A DNA stretch of 64,000 bases. Origin: Nocardia beijingensis NBRC 16342 (GTDB lineage Bacteria; Actinomycetota; Actinomycetes; Mycobacteriales; Mycobacteriaceae). The notes under the pieces were generated by a model. The model worked only from the letters and a program-made list of their open reading frames with translations, was not told the origin of the DNA and ran no database searches. Shown piece after piece: positions 1-7,346 of the stretch. Every line of letters starts with the position of its first letter. Positions within the stretch are counted from its first letter, which is position 1. A program made the position numbers and the translations under genes. Location: the NCBI RefSeq assembly GCF_001612785.1, contig NZ_BDBC01000012.1, positions 62,001 to 126,000 on the forward strand. The letters are read 5' to 3'.

Positions 1-753
1 ATAGCTGTTGTCGGAGCGGGCGGGCGTATCGGTCGCGAAGTGACCGACGTACTGGAGGCCCAGGGCCATGAGGTCGTCGGGATCAGCCGATCCGCGGGGG
101 TGGACGTCCATACCGGAAACGGCTTGGCGGGGGCGTTGGGCGGAGTGGACGTCGTGGTGGACGCGGTCAACGCGGCGACCACCGAGACCGAGGCGGTGAC
201 CGACTTCTTCCGGACCGTCGCGGGGAACGTGCAACGCGAGGCCGCCGCGGCCGGCGTGCGGCGGATCGTGCTCGTGTCGATCATCGGGATCGATCGATTC
301 ACGGCGGGGCATTACGCAGGCAAATCGGCCCACGAGCACGCCTACCTGGAAGGCCCGGTCCCGGTGCGAATCCTGCGGGCCGCCCAGTTCCACGAGTTCA
401 CCGAGATGATGCTGGACTGGACCACTCGCGGTGACACGGCCTACGTCCCGAAGTACCTCGCTCAGCTGGTCGCCGCCCGAACCGTCGCCGAGCACCTGGC
501 GCAGCTGGCCGTGGCGGACGCCGCGCCCGAGCGGACCGAGATCGCGGGACCGCAGGAGTTGAGCCTGGCCGCGGCCGCCGCCGAGTCGGCCGCGCGACGA
601 GGGGAACCGGCTCGGGTGGAGGAGATCATCGACACCGACGACCCGGATCACGAATTGCAGGCCACCGGCGCGCTCCTGCCCGGGCCGGAAGCGATCCTCG
701 CCGGGCCGACGTTCCGGGAATGGCTCGATCACAAGTATCCGGCACAGCTGTGA
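1..753 (+). CDS. NAD(P)-binding NmrA/SDR-like protein, 5' partial
   Basis: The reading frame is open from base 1, so the true start lies upstream of the window; 250 residues are visible. The first visible residues form a Rossmann dinucleotide-binding loop (VVGAGGRIG). Further on come a strand ending RIVLVSIIGID and a HEHAYLEG segment typical of atypical SDRs of the NmrA/NAD(P)H-binding type, which act on nucleotide cofactors or quinone-like substrates in the cytosol. The substrate cannot be told from the sequence. A GTG at base 40 could be mistaken for the start, but it would remove the cofactor loop, so I reject it. Confidence 0.8.
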   Translation: MAVVGAGGRIGREVTDVLEAQGHEVVGISRSAGVDVHTGNGLAGALGGVDVVVDAVNAATTETEAVTDFFRTVAGNVQREAAAAGVRRIVLVSIIGIDRFTAGHYAGKSAHEHAYLEGPVPVRILRAAQFHEFTEMMLDWTTRGDTAYVPKYLAQLVAARTVAEHLAQLAVADAAPERTEIAGPQELSLAAAAAESAARRGEPARVEEIIDTDDPDHELQATGALLPGPEAILAGPTFREWLDHKYPAQL

Positions 754-990
754 CCGGAAGCGCCCGAGATCGCCGCAGCGCTCGTACCGGTCACGAACCG
801 GTGGAGACCGCAGGTAAATCGTTATGGCGCACGGAAATCCGCCCTGACGGCGCGATTCGCCGCCATGCGCCGGCCGCGTGGTGAATCAGCGGCGGCAGAG
901 GGTGCTGCACCGCTTTTCCCGGTATTAGGATCGAGTCCTGCGAACAAGGACACAGCAGCCACTGACACTTCGACTGGATAGAGGTGCCCC

Positions 991-1191
991 GTGAGCAGGA
1001 CGATTCGAATTCCCGCGGTGGAACTTGCCGATCATGTCGGCGAATCCGTCGTGGGATACGGCACGCTCACCCAAGCAGGAGTGGTCCAGCCGGGCGGTGA
1101 CCTCGTGGTCGCGGTCTTCGGCGTGGAAACCAACCGGCGCGAAAAATCCTTTACGCCGGGCCAATTGGTCGAATTGGAGGTCACCGACTGA
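991..1191 (+). CDS. small hypothetical protein (66 aa)
   Basis: A GTG start at 991 is preceded by a GAGGTG ribosome site about eight bases upstream. The protein is soluble and acidic, with a run of short hydrophobic stretches (GDLVVAVFGVET) suggesting a small beta-rich fold. I do not recognise the family. It stands alone between the partial reductase gene and a convergent small membrane-protein gene, with which it appears to share a terminator hairpin. It could be a small conserved actinobacterial protein, but only codon usage and the ribosome site support it. Confidence 0.55.
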   Translation: MSRTIRIPAVELADHVGESVVGYGTLTQAGVVQPGGDLVVAVFGVETNRREKSFTPGQLVELEVTD

Positions 1192-1220
1192 CCGCGGCGG
1201 CCCGCTTCGGCCGACCGGCG

Positions 1221-1247
1221 GGCGGAGTGCGTGTTCCGCGCTCCGCC
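1221..1247. terminator. bidirectional terminator hairpin between convergent genes
   Basis: An 11-bp stem (1221-1231 with 1237-1247, one T-G wobble) encloses a 5-base loop, TGTTC. It sits between the stop codons of two convergent small genes. There is no T tract, as is common for actinobacterial terminators, so this call rests on position and stem strength. Confidence 0.55.
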
Positions 1248-1263
1248 GCGCCGGCCGTCCGAT

Positions 1264-1545
1264 TCAACCGATCAAAGCGTTCATGATCGTCCCGGCGCTG
1301 GTGGCGATGACGCCGCCGAGCATGCCGCCGGCGACCATCTTCGCCGACGCCAGTGGACCGCCGTTCCATTTTTCCCAAGCGAATTTCCCACCGGCGTAGG
1401 CGATTCCGGCAACTCCGGAGAGAATCACGAACCACGTGAAATACCGGAACAGTTGGAGGATTTTTTCCGAGTTCGGAGGGGCCTCGGGGACCGGGTCGTC
1501 CACCTGAGCCAGGAGAAGCGCTTCGACTGCCGCATGGATCGTCAT
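1264..1545 (-). CDS. small integral membrane protein, VirB2/TrbC-pilin-like topology
   Basis: A 93-residue protein with a soluble N-terminus (about 30 residues, acidic and Pro-rich), a first hydrophobic segment near residues 33-53 (YFTWFVILSGVAGIAYAGG) and a second near 68-92 (MVAGGMLGGVIATSAGTIM). Two helices joined by a short basic and aromatic loop resemble TrbC/VirB2 pilins and the small membrane proteins found with actinobacterial conjugative elements. No other conjugation or type IV secretion gene lies nearby, so the resemblance may be only topological. It is transcribed away from the ANTAR gene at 1714. Confidence 0.55.
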   Translation of the reverse strand: MTIHAAVEALLLAQVDDPVPEAPPNSEKILQLFRYFTWFVILSGVAGIAYAGGKFAWEKWNGGPLASAKMVAGGMLGGVIATSAGTIMNALIG

Positions 1546-1713
1546 TGATCTGTCTCCGTCGCGTATCCGCAGGGAAAGTTATACGCAATCGCTATGACGT
1601 TCGAAGTATCGCGATCCGCGCGGCTCGCGTCAACCCCCCGCCTGGCCGAGATCACCGCGCTGCCATCGTTCCTGCGCGCGTCGCCGTGTCAGACCGCCAC
1701 GGGCGGGTAGTGC

Positions 1714-2004
1714 GTGCATGTGAGCTACATCGGTGAGGGTACGGCGGGCGGTGACCTCGACCCGGTGGCCGCGCGGGCGGTGATCGAACAAGCCAAAGGC
1801 GCGGTCATGCTGGTCTACGGTCTCGACGCCGACGAAGCGTTCGCCATCTTGCGCGTGCGCTCTCAGGAGACCAACACCAAATTGCGCGTGCTCGCCGCCA
1901 ATGTGGCCGCCGAGCTCCCGTCGGTCGGCGTGCCCGCCGTGACCAGCGAGCTGCGCAGGCGAGTCGACCGGCTGCTTTCGACGGCACACGAGGAAGACCG
2001 GTGA
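1714..2004 (+). CDS. stand-alone ANTAR-domain protein
   Basis: A 96-residue protein that is almost wholly one ANTAR domain: a helical region beginning RAVIEQAKGAVMLVYGLD, then the conserved stretch RSQETNTKLRVLAANV. ANTAR domains bind paired-hairpin RNA and act as transcription antiterminators, usually under a sensory domain (GAF, PAS or REC). Here no sensor domain is present, so it may be constitutive or controlled by a partner protein. The same signature (IEQAKGA, RSQETN) recurs in the PAS-ANTAR protein at 25457-26206. The GTG start at 1714 was taken; a second GTG two codons later is possible. Confidence 0.8.
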   Translation: MHVSYIGEGTAGGDLDPVAARAVIEQAKGAVMLVYGLDADEAFAILRVRSQETNTKLRVLAANVAAELPSVGVPAVTSELRRRVDRLLSTAHEEDR

Positions 2005-2013
2005 GCGCCGAGA

Positions 2014-2778
2014 CTACCGCTTCCTGGCGACGGCGAAGACGCGCCGGAAGGGCAGCCAGGTGGCGCCGTCGGCTCGCCGCGGATAGGCGCCGCGCAACAG
2101 GGGCGCCAGCTGCGCCGTGAATTCCTGCCACTGCGCGTCGTCGAGGGCGTCACGCACCGGTCGCAATGCCGTGCCCGTGACCCATTCGAGCACCGGATCC
2201 GCACCCGTCAAACGTTGCAGGTACGTCGTTTCCCAAGCGTCGACCGTCCCGCCCGCGGCGGCGAGCAGGTCGGCGTATCCGGCGGGATCGAGCACGGCCC
2301 TCGGCTCGAGGATGCCCGCTCGGGCGAGGCTGTCGCGCCACTCGTCGCGGGCGGCCACTTGACGGATCGCCCGGTGCGAGGGCGCGTCGAAATTCCCGGG
2401 CACCTGAACGGCCAGGAACGCCCCCGCGGGCAGCTGCCGCATCCACCGCGACAGCAGCTCCGCGTGCCCGGGCACCCAGTGCAGGACGGCGTTGCAGACC
2501 ACGACATCGGTCTGCGCGCTCGGCTGCCAGTCCTGCACCGCCCCGAGCGTCGCATCGATGCCGCGTTCTCGTGCGGCGGCGACCATCTCCGGCGACGAGT
2601 CCAGCGCCTGCACGAGCGCCCCCGGCCAGCGCCGCGCCAGGACCGCCGTGAGATGCCCTGGGCCGCAGCCCAAATCCACCACCACCCGGGGTTCGGCCGC
2701 GGTGACCCGGCTCAGCAGGTCGAAGAACGGACGGGACCGGTGATCGTCGAACGCGAGGTACTGCTGGGGATCCCACAT
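2014..2778 (-). CDS. tam: trans-aconitate 2-methyltransferase
   Basis: A 254-residue class I SAM-dependent methyltransferase. The SAM-binding motif [12 protein letters not shown] lies near residue 35, followed by an acidic motif ([17 protein letters not shown]) and [13 protein letters not shown]. The N-terminal [10 protein letters not shown] and the length fit Tam, which methyl-esterifies trans-aconitate, a spontaneous cis-aconitate isomer that inhibits the TCA cycle. The ATG at 2778 is the only sensible start. Upstream lies a cluster of GTAC palindromes (2806-2824) that could be an operator. It is the last gene before the Eis-like gene on the same strand, 58 bases away. Confidence 0.85.
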   Translation of the reverse strand: MWDPQQYLAFDDHRSRPFFDLLSRVTAAEPRVVVDLGCGPGHLTAVLARRWPGALVQALDSSPEMVAAARERGIDATLGAVQDWQPSAQTDVVVCNAVLHWVPGHAELLSRWMRQLPAGAFLAVQVPGNFDAPSHRAIRQVAARDEWRDSLARAGILEPRAVLDPAGYADLLAAAGGTVDAWETTYLQRLTGADPVLEWVTGTALRPVRDALDDAQWQEFTAQLAPLLRGAYPRRADGATWLPFRRVFAVARKR

Positions 2779-2805
2779 AGGCCACTCCGAGACTCGCTAC
2801 CAAAC

Positions 2806-2824
2806 CGTACGTACGTACTGTACG
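2806..2824. promoter_or_regulatory. overlapping CGTAC palindromes upstream of tam
   Basis: CGTACGTACG (2806-2815) is a perfect palindrome, and CGTAC-T-GTACG (2814-2824) is another overlapping it. The site lies 28 bases upstream of the tam start and just after the eis stop. The architecture is that of a dimeric repressor operator, but no regulator gene is adjacent. Confidence 0.4.
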
Positions 2825-2836
2825 CCTGGCGCCCGC

Positions 2837-4030
2837 TCAGAAGAAGGTTCCCGAGAACGGCAACGACTCGATGGCGAACAGCGCGTCCGCGTCCGCGAGC
2901 GCCCCGGGGCGATGCTCGTCGACCCGCCCGGCGAAGGCCAGATCACGCCAGGTGGTTCCGCCCAGATAGACCGCGGCGAGATCCGCCACCCCCGTCGTGA
3001 CGTCCGCGCTTTCCCGTACCCGCCGCACACCGTCGCCCGCGATCCGGTATCGGCCCGAGTTCGACGGCAAGATCGCGTCCACGACCTCGACCACCACCGC
3101 GGCGGCCTCGCGAAAGGCCCGCCCCGCCAGCGCTCGCCCCACATCGACCAGGCGCAACCAGGTCTCGTCCCTGGTCGACACCACGCGCAGCGCGCGTTCG
3201 TCGGTGAGCAGGTGCCGCAGCGGGCTGTCCAAGGCGACGAACGGGAACACGAAGGTGTCGACCAGGTCGATCGAGAGCAACCCGCGGATCAAGCCGCGAT
3301 ACGCCATCGGCGTCGTCGCGACGAAATCGTTGACCACCACTTGCTTTTCCGTGCGGGACAGCCAGCTCCTCGGATCGACCGGCTGGTACCGGACGAACCC
3401 GTCCTCGGCGCCCGCCGGGCCGTGGACCAGGCAGTAACTCGGCTCCGTGCTCAGCAATTCCTGCAACCGCCACCAGTATTCGGGGCGATCGACCGCGCCG
3501 GTCCAGGCGACGCCTGCCGTCGCGTAGATCTGCGGGAGCAGTTTCCACGCGGCGGCGCCGTCGACGAAACGCACCGGACCGCACGGCGCCACCGTGTCCC
3601 GCAGCCGGGCCCGACGCCGCTGCAATTCCACCCGCGCGAACGAACTGGCGATGCCGTAGCCGAACCGTTCGTAGATCCCGCCCTCCGAAGCACGCAACGT
3701 GGCGACCGTTTCGCCCCGCTCGGCGATGTCGGCGAGCTGACGGCGCAGCAACGCGGTGAGCGCGCCGCGGCGGGTGTGCGTCGGCAGCACTCCGACGTGG
3801 GTGACCGCCGCATGGGGCAGGCGAGCGCCGCCGGGAACGACCAGCCAGCTGGTATACGACTCCGCGGTGCCGATCAGTGCGCCATCGATGTAAGCGCCCA
3901 GCGTGCGGCCGGGCTCCGACAGCTCGGCGGTGGGCGTCAGCGGCGGCAAGCCCACCATGGCCGTGCGGAAAAGGGCGTTGGCGGAACGAATATCGTCCTC
4001 GGCGCGGAGGGTCTGCACGGCGACGGTCAT
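2837..4030 (-). CDS. eis: Eis-family GNAT N-acetyltransferase
   Basis: A 397-residue protein with the Eis layout: two GNAT lobes and a C-terminal SCP2-like lobe. The acetyl-CoA-binding region reads VTHVGVLPTHTRRGALTALL, followed by LRASEGGIYERFGYG; the conserved Tyr in YERFGYG is the likely general acid. The chain ends SGTFF; in mycobacterial Eis the C-terminal Phe carboxylate takes part in catalysis, so the intact end suggests an active enzyme. Eis proteins acetylate several amines of aminoglycosides and other amines. The ATG at 4030 gives the family length (about 400); the frame extends upstream but crosses the promoter of the divergent gene at 4142. Confidence 0.88.
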   Translation of the reverse strand: MTVAVQTLRAEDDIRSANALFRTAMVGLPPLTPTAELSEPGRTLGAYIDGALIGTAESYTSWLVVPGGARLPHAAVTHVGVLPTHTRRGALTALLRRQLADIAERGETVATLRASEGGIYERFGYGIASSFARVELQRRRARLRDTVAPCGPVRFVDGAAAWKLLPQIYATAGVAWTGAVDRPEYWWRLQELLSTEPSYCLVHGPAGAEDGFVRYQPVDPRSWLSRTEKQVVVNDFVATTPMAYRGLIRGLLSIDLVDTFVFPFVALDSPLRHLLTDERALRVVSTRDETWLRLVDVGRALAGRAFREAAAVVVEVVDAILPSNSGRYRIAGDGVRRVRESADVTTGVADLAAVYLGGTTWRDLAFAGRVDEHRPGALADADALFAIESLPFSGTFF

Positions 4031-4106
4031 GACTCGATCCTGCCCGAGCGCCGCGGCGGGCCGACCTGCGCGGACACCCTGGCCGGAAGTTTTCCCGTCC
4101 ATCACG

Positions 4107-4131
4107 GTTTCGTAACGGACCGCCGTGGGTA
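4107..4131 (+). promoter_or_regulatory. SigF-type promoter for the small membrane gene
   Basis: GTTT (4107-4110), 16 bases, then GGGTA (4127-4131), matching the mycobacterial SigF consensus GTTT-N15-17-GGGTA. The ATG at 4142 would lie only a few bases after the expected transcription start, so the message would be nearly leaderless. Confidence 0.6.
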
Positions 4132-4141
4132 TCTCATAGCT

Positions 4142-4333
4142 ATGACGGATTACCGACCAACCCGCATCGCCGGTGTGGAACCGGGAACCGGCGCGCTCGC
4201 TTTGACCACGTGCCTTGCCTTTTCGATCGGCATCGCCACGCTCACCCAATCGGCGCTCGCCACCCTCCTTGCCTGCCTGAGCATCGTGGCGGGGCTCACA
4301 CTGGTGCTGAACATCCTGCCGCGCAAGGCCTGA
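4142..4333 (+). CDS. small two-helix membrane protein (63 aa)
   Basis: The protein starts MTDYRPTRIAG and has two predicted membrane helices, about residues 18-35 (GALALTTCLAFSIGIATL) and 39-58 (SALATLLACLSIVAGLTLVL), ending in a basic tail, PRKA. Family not recognised. It is divergent from eis, and its ATG follows directly after a close match to a SigF promoter. This suggests a stress-induced membrane peptide controlled by the SigF encoded at 24.1-24.9 kb. Confidence 0.65.
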   Translation: MTDYRPTRIAGVEPGTGALALTTCLAFSIGIATLTQSALATLLACLSIVAGLTLVLNILPRKA

Positions 4334-4407
4334 CGACACCCACCTTGCCTCGCACGCCGAAACCTGGTGGCATCTACCCGGGACATCGACGTCGATCGGA
4401 GGCAGGC

Positions 4408-4854
4408 ATGCTGTCGTTGCAGGAGATTTCGGATCGACTCGAGATCGAAGACCTGATGGTGCGCTATTCGCACGCGGTCGACACCCGGCAGTGGGACCTG
4501 CTGGACGAGATCTTCACCCCCGACGCGCACATCGACTACTCGGCCATGGGCGGCTCGGTGGGCGATCTGGCGGCGACGAAGCGATTCCTGGCCTCGGTCC
4601 TGCCGAACTTCCCCGCCTTCCAACATCTGATCAGCAACTCGTCCACCCGAGTCGACGGCGACACCGCCACCGGGCGCACGATGTGCCACAACCCGATGCT
4701 CGTCTCCGGCGGCGACGGCCCGCCGACGATGATGCTGTGCGGCCTCTGGTACCTGGACACGTTCGTCCGCGTGGACGGACAGTGGCGGATCAAAGAGCGC
4801 GTCGAGGAGAAGAGCTTCCTCTTCGTCGCACCCTCCGCGCCCGGTACGGCCTGA
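4408..4854 (+). CDS. SnoaL-like / NTF2-fold protein
   Basis: A 148-residue protein with the SnoaL_4-type signature: IEDLMVRYSHAVDTRQWDLLDEIFTPDAHIDY near the N-terminus, then repeated beta strands and a C-terminal DTFVRVDGQWRIKERVEE. These alpha+beta barrels bind small hydrophobic molecules; members include polyketide cyclases, dehydratases and ring-hydroxylating dioxygenase small subunits, but many have no known reaction. A clear GGAGG sits before the ATG at 4408. It converges with the GT87 gene. The substrate is unknown. Confidence 0.8.
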   Translation: MLSLQEISDRLEIEDLMVRYSHAVDTRQWDLLDEIFTPDAHIDYSAMGGSVGDLAATKRFLASVLPNFPAFQHLISNSSTRVDGDTATGRTMCHNPMLVSGGDGPPTMMLCGLWYLDTFVRVDGQWRIKERVEEKSFLFVAPSAPGTA

Positions 4855-4866
4855 GGCGCTCGATCC

Positions 4867-6162
4867 TCAGCGCGCCGACAGGGCTTCGGACGCGCGGACC
4901 GGATCATCGGGCGAGAGATCGCCGACGCCCGTGACGTTCCGCCTGGCGGCGGCCAGGAACAGCACGACGAGCACCACGCTGAACCAGACGTAGGTGTTGC
5001 CGATGAAATGCTGCCATGGCGTCCACGCGGTCTCCCGATGCTCGCCGTCGGGCAGCCAGTTGTGCGGGCCGATGACGAACACCGCGGCGGTCACCACAAA
5101 GGTCACCCACCATCCGATCGCCCGCCGCGCAGGCAGGCGGGACGCGTAACCGACCACGGCGAACAACGCGGGCGCGATCCACACCCAGTGGTGCGACCAG
5201 GAGATCGGCGATACCAGCAGCGTGAAGACGGCGTTGAGGGCCAGCGCGAGCGCGGGCAGGTCGGCGGCGCGGCGCATGGCGGTGACGACCAGCGCGAGCA
5301 GCAAGGCGCCGAGGACCAGCCAGATGATGGTGAACGCGGGCTCGGGTACTTCGAAGCGAGCGAACACCGCTTGAATCGACTGATTGGTATGGAATGCCGA
5401 ACCGCTCAGCCCAGACACGTTGCCCAGCCCGCCGAACCAGTACTTCACCGACTCCTTCGGCAGGATCGCGAAGCCGAGCGCCGTCGCGGCGGCGCCGGTG
5501 ACCGCGGCGGTCGCGGCCGCGCGGTAGTCCCGCCGGACCAGGAAGTAGAGCACGAACGCGGCGGGCGTCAGCTTGATCGCGGCGGCCACGCCGATCAGCA
5601 CGCCACGGGGCCAGCGCGGCTTGTGAGTGAGGCAATCGGCGGCGACCAGGGCCATCAGCAACAGGTTGACCTGACCGAAGTCCAGCGTGGAGTGGATCGG
5701 CTCCAGCAGCAGCCCCAGCGGAGTCGCGCACGCGGTGGCCCAAAGCGCCAGACCCCGCTGTGACTCCTCCGGCCACACCCGCCGCGCCACCAGATACAGC
5801 GTCAGCGCGAGGGCGGCCACCGACGAGACGAAGAAGCTCAACGCGGCGACGTCCCACGGCAGCATCGCGAAGGGACCGAGCGCGAGCGCCGCGAAGGGCG
5901 GGTAGATGAACGGCAGGCCCGCCCCGATGGTGGTCTGCGGCAGTTGGCCGTACATGTCGGCGCCGTGCCGCATGGCATCCACACCGAGGCGATACACCTG
6001 CAGGTCGATGAACCCGCCGGTGATCTTGTGGAACGGCCAGACCGGTGTCAGCAGACAGAACGCGGAGAACGCGAGCGCCAGGACCGGCGCCGGGCGCAGC
6101 ACGCGCGCGAGTCGACGGTTCTGGGATATCGGCGTTCCGGCGGTGGCGGTGACACTACTCAT
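4867..6162 (-). CDS. GT87 (DUF2029) polyprenyl-phosphate-mannose-dependent mannosyltransferase
   Basis: A 431-residue polytopic protein with about ten hydrophobic helices and an early periplasmic-type acidic motif (GGFIDLQVYRLGVDAM) followed by LPFIYPPFAAL, a pattern typical of GT-C alpha-(1,2)-mannosyltransferases of the GT87 family. In mycobacteria such enzymes extend phosphatidylinositol mannosides, lipomannan and lipoarabinomannan outside the membrane using polyprenyl-phosphate mannose. The exact acceptor (PimE-like or mannan-branching) cannot be assigned here. It is a single gene divergent from udgX, with the ATG at 6162. Confidence 0.8.
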   Translation of the reverse strand: MSSVTATAGTPISQNRRLARVLRPAPVLALAFSAFCLLTPVWPFHKITGGFIDLQVYRLGVDAMRHGADMYGQLPQTTIGAGLPFIYPPFAALALGPFAMLPWDVAALSFFVSSVAALALTLYLVARRVWPEESQRGLALWATACATPLGLLLEPIHSTLDFGQVNLLLMALVAADCLTHKPRWPRGVLIGVAAAIKLTPAAFVLYFLVRRDYRAAATAAVTGAAATALGFAILPKESVKYWFGGLGNVSGLSGSAFHTNQSIQAVFARFEVPEPAFTIIWLVLGALLLALVVTAMRRAADLPALALALNAVFTLLVSPISWSHHWVWIAPALFAVVGYASRLPARRAIGWWVTFVVTAAVFVIGPHNWLPDGEHRETAWTPWQHFIGNTYVWFSVVLVVLFLAAARRNVTGVGDLSPDDPVRASEALSAR

Positions 6163-6288
6163 CCGCGGCGACTATACCGACCCGGGTCCGGTCGTTCACC
6201 ACATGGGAGGCAGATTCGCGGCTCTCGCGTGAGGGTCGCGGAAACGGGTAAGCCGCCACCAGCACAAGGCGGCAGAGGAGGTCGGCCC

Positions 6289-6924
6289 ATGGCTACGAAG
6301 GCGCCAGGCGCCGCGATGTACGTCCCCGAGGACGCGGACCTCACGCGGTTGCGGCAGGCGGCCTGCGGCTGCCGCGGATGCGATCTCTACCGCCACGCCA
6401 CCCAGACGGTGTTCGGCGCCGGGCCGGGTGACGCCGAGGTGGTGCTGATCGGCGAGCAGCCGGGCGATCAGGAGGACGTGGCGGGCCAGCCGTTCGTCGG
6501 CCCGGCGGGGCGGCTGCTCGATCGGGCGCTGGCGGAGGTCGGCATCGACCGCGACGCGGTCTACCTGACCAACGCGGTGAAACACTTCAAGTTCGTGGAG
6601 CGCGGCAAGCGGCGCATCCACAAACAACCGGGCCGCACCGAAGTGGTCGCCTGCTCGGCCTGGCTCGACGCCGAACTCGCTCTGCTGCGGCCGCGGTTGG
6701 TGGTGTGTCTGGGCGCGATCGCCGCGCAGGCGGTGCTCGGCCCCGCGTTCAAGGTCAGCACACGCCGCGGCGAGGTCGTCGAGACGGCGCAGTTCCGTGC
6801 GATCGCCACCGTGCACCCGTCCTCGGTGCTGCGCGCGCCCGACCGGACCGCCGCCTACGAAGCGTTCGCCGCGGACCTGCGTATCGTGCGCGAACAGCTG
6901 GGAAAGCCTGCGGCGGCGCGCTGA
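6289..6924 (+). CDS. udgX: UdgX-type uracil-DNA glycosylase
   Basis: A 211-residue family-4-like uracil-DNA glycosylase. The uracil-pocket motif GEQPGDQEDVAGQPFVGPAG lies near residues 55-74, and the C-terminal HPSSVLRAP motif is present. The insertion GKRRIHKQP (about residues 106-114) contains the KRRIH loop that defines UdgX, whose His (here near 111) forms a covalent bond to deoxyribose after uracil excision. Cys residues in ACGCRGC and further Cys near 122 and 140 fit the [4Fe-4S] cluster. The ATG at 6289 follows a GGAGG. The downstream ankyrin gene is 27 bases away on the same strand. Confidence 0.9.
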   Translation: MATKAPGAAMYVPEDADLTRLRQAACGCRGCDLYRHATQTVFGAGPGDAEVVLIGEQPGDQEDVAGQPFVGPAGRLLDRALAEVGIDRDAVYLTNAVKHFKFVERGKRRIHKQPGRTEVVACSAWLDAELALLRPRLVVCLGAIAAQAVLGPAFKVSTRRGEVVETAQFRAIATVHPSSVLRAPDRTAAYEAFAADLRIVREQLGKPAAAR

Positions 6925-6951
6925 CCGCGCGGCCGGGACAGGAGTGAGCGG

Positions 6952-7341
6952 ATGAGCGCCGACGAGATCGACCCCGAACTGCTCGAACTGGCCGCCAAGG
7001 TGTTCGACTTCGCCCGCCGCGGCGACACCGCGAGGTTGGCCGCCTACGTGGACGCGGGCGTGCCGGTCGACCTCACCAACGACGCGGGCGACACCCTGCT
7101 CATGCTCGCCGCCTACCACGGGCACGCCGACGCCGTCGCGGCGCTGCTGCAACGGTCGGCCGATCCGGACCGCGCCAACGACAAAGGCCAGACCCCGCTG
7201 GCCGGAGCGGTGTTCAAGGGCGAGACCGAGATCGTCCGGCAACTCGCCGCGGCGGGGGCCGACCCCGACGCGGGCACCCCGAGCGCCCGCGACGCGGCGG
7301 TGATGTTCGGCAGGACCGAGCTGCTGGAGCTCTTCGGCTGA
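6952..7341 (+). CDS. ankyrin-repeat protein
   Basis: A 129-residue soluble protein made of about three ankyrin repeats, recognisable as DAGDTLLMLAAYHGHADAVAALLQ, the NDKGQTPLAGAVFKGE unit and a final degenerate repeat with the LAAAGADPD turn. It probably acts as a protein-interaction module in the cytosol. An AGGAG precedes the ATG at 6952. Its short distance from udgX suggests co-transcription, but no functional link is obvious; similar small ankyrin proteins are common in actinobacteria. Confidence 0.85.
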   Translation: MSADEIDPELLELAAKVFDFARRGDTARLAAYVDAGVPVDLTNDAGDTLLMLAAYHGHADAVAALLQRSADPDRANDKGQTPLAGAVFKGETEIVRQLAAAGADPDAGTPSARDAAVMFGRTELLELFG

Positions 7342-7346
7342 GCGGG

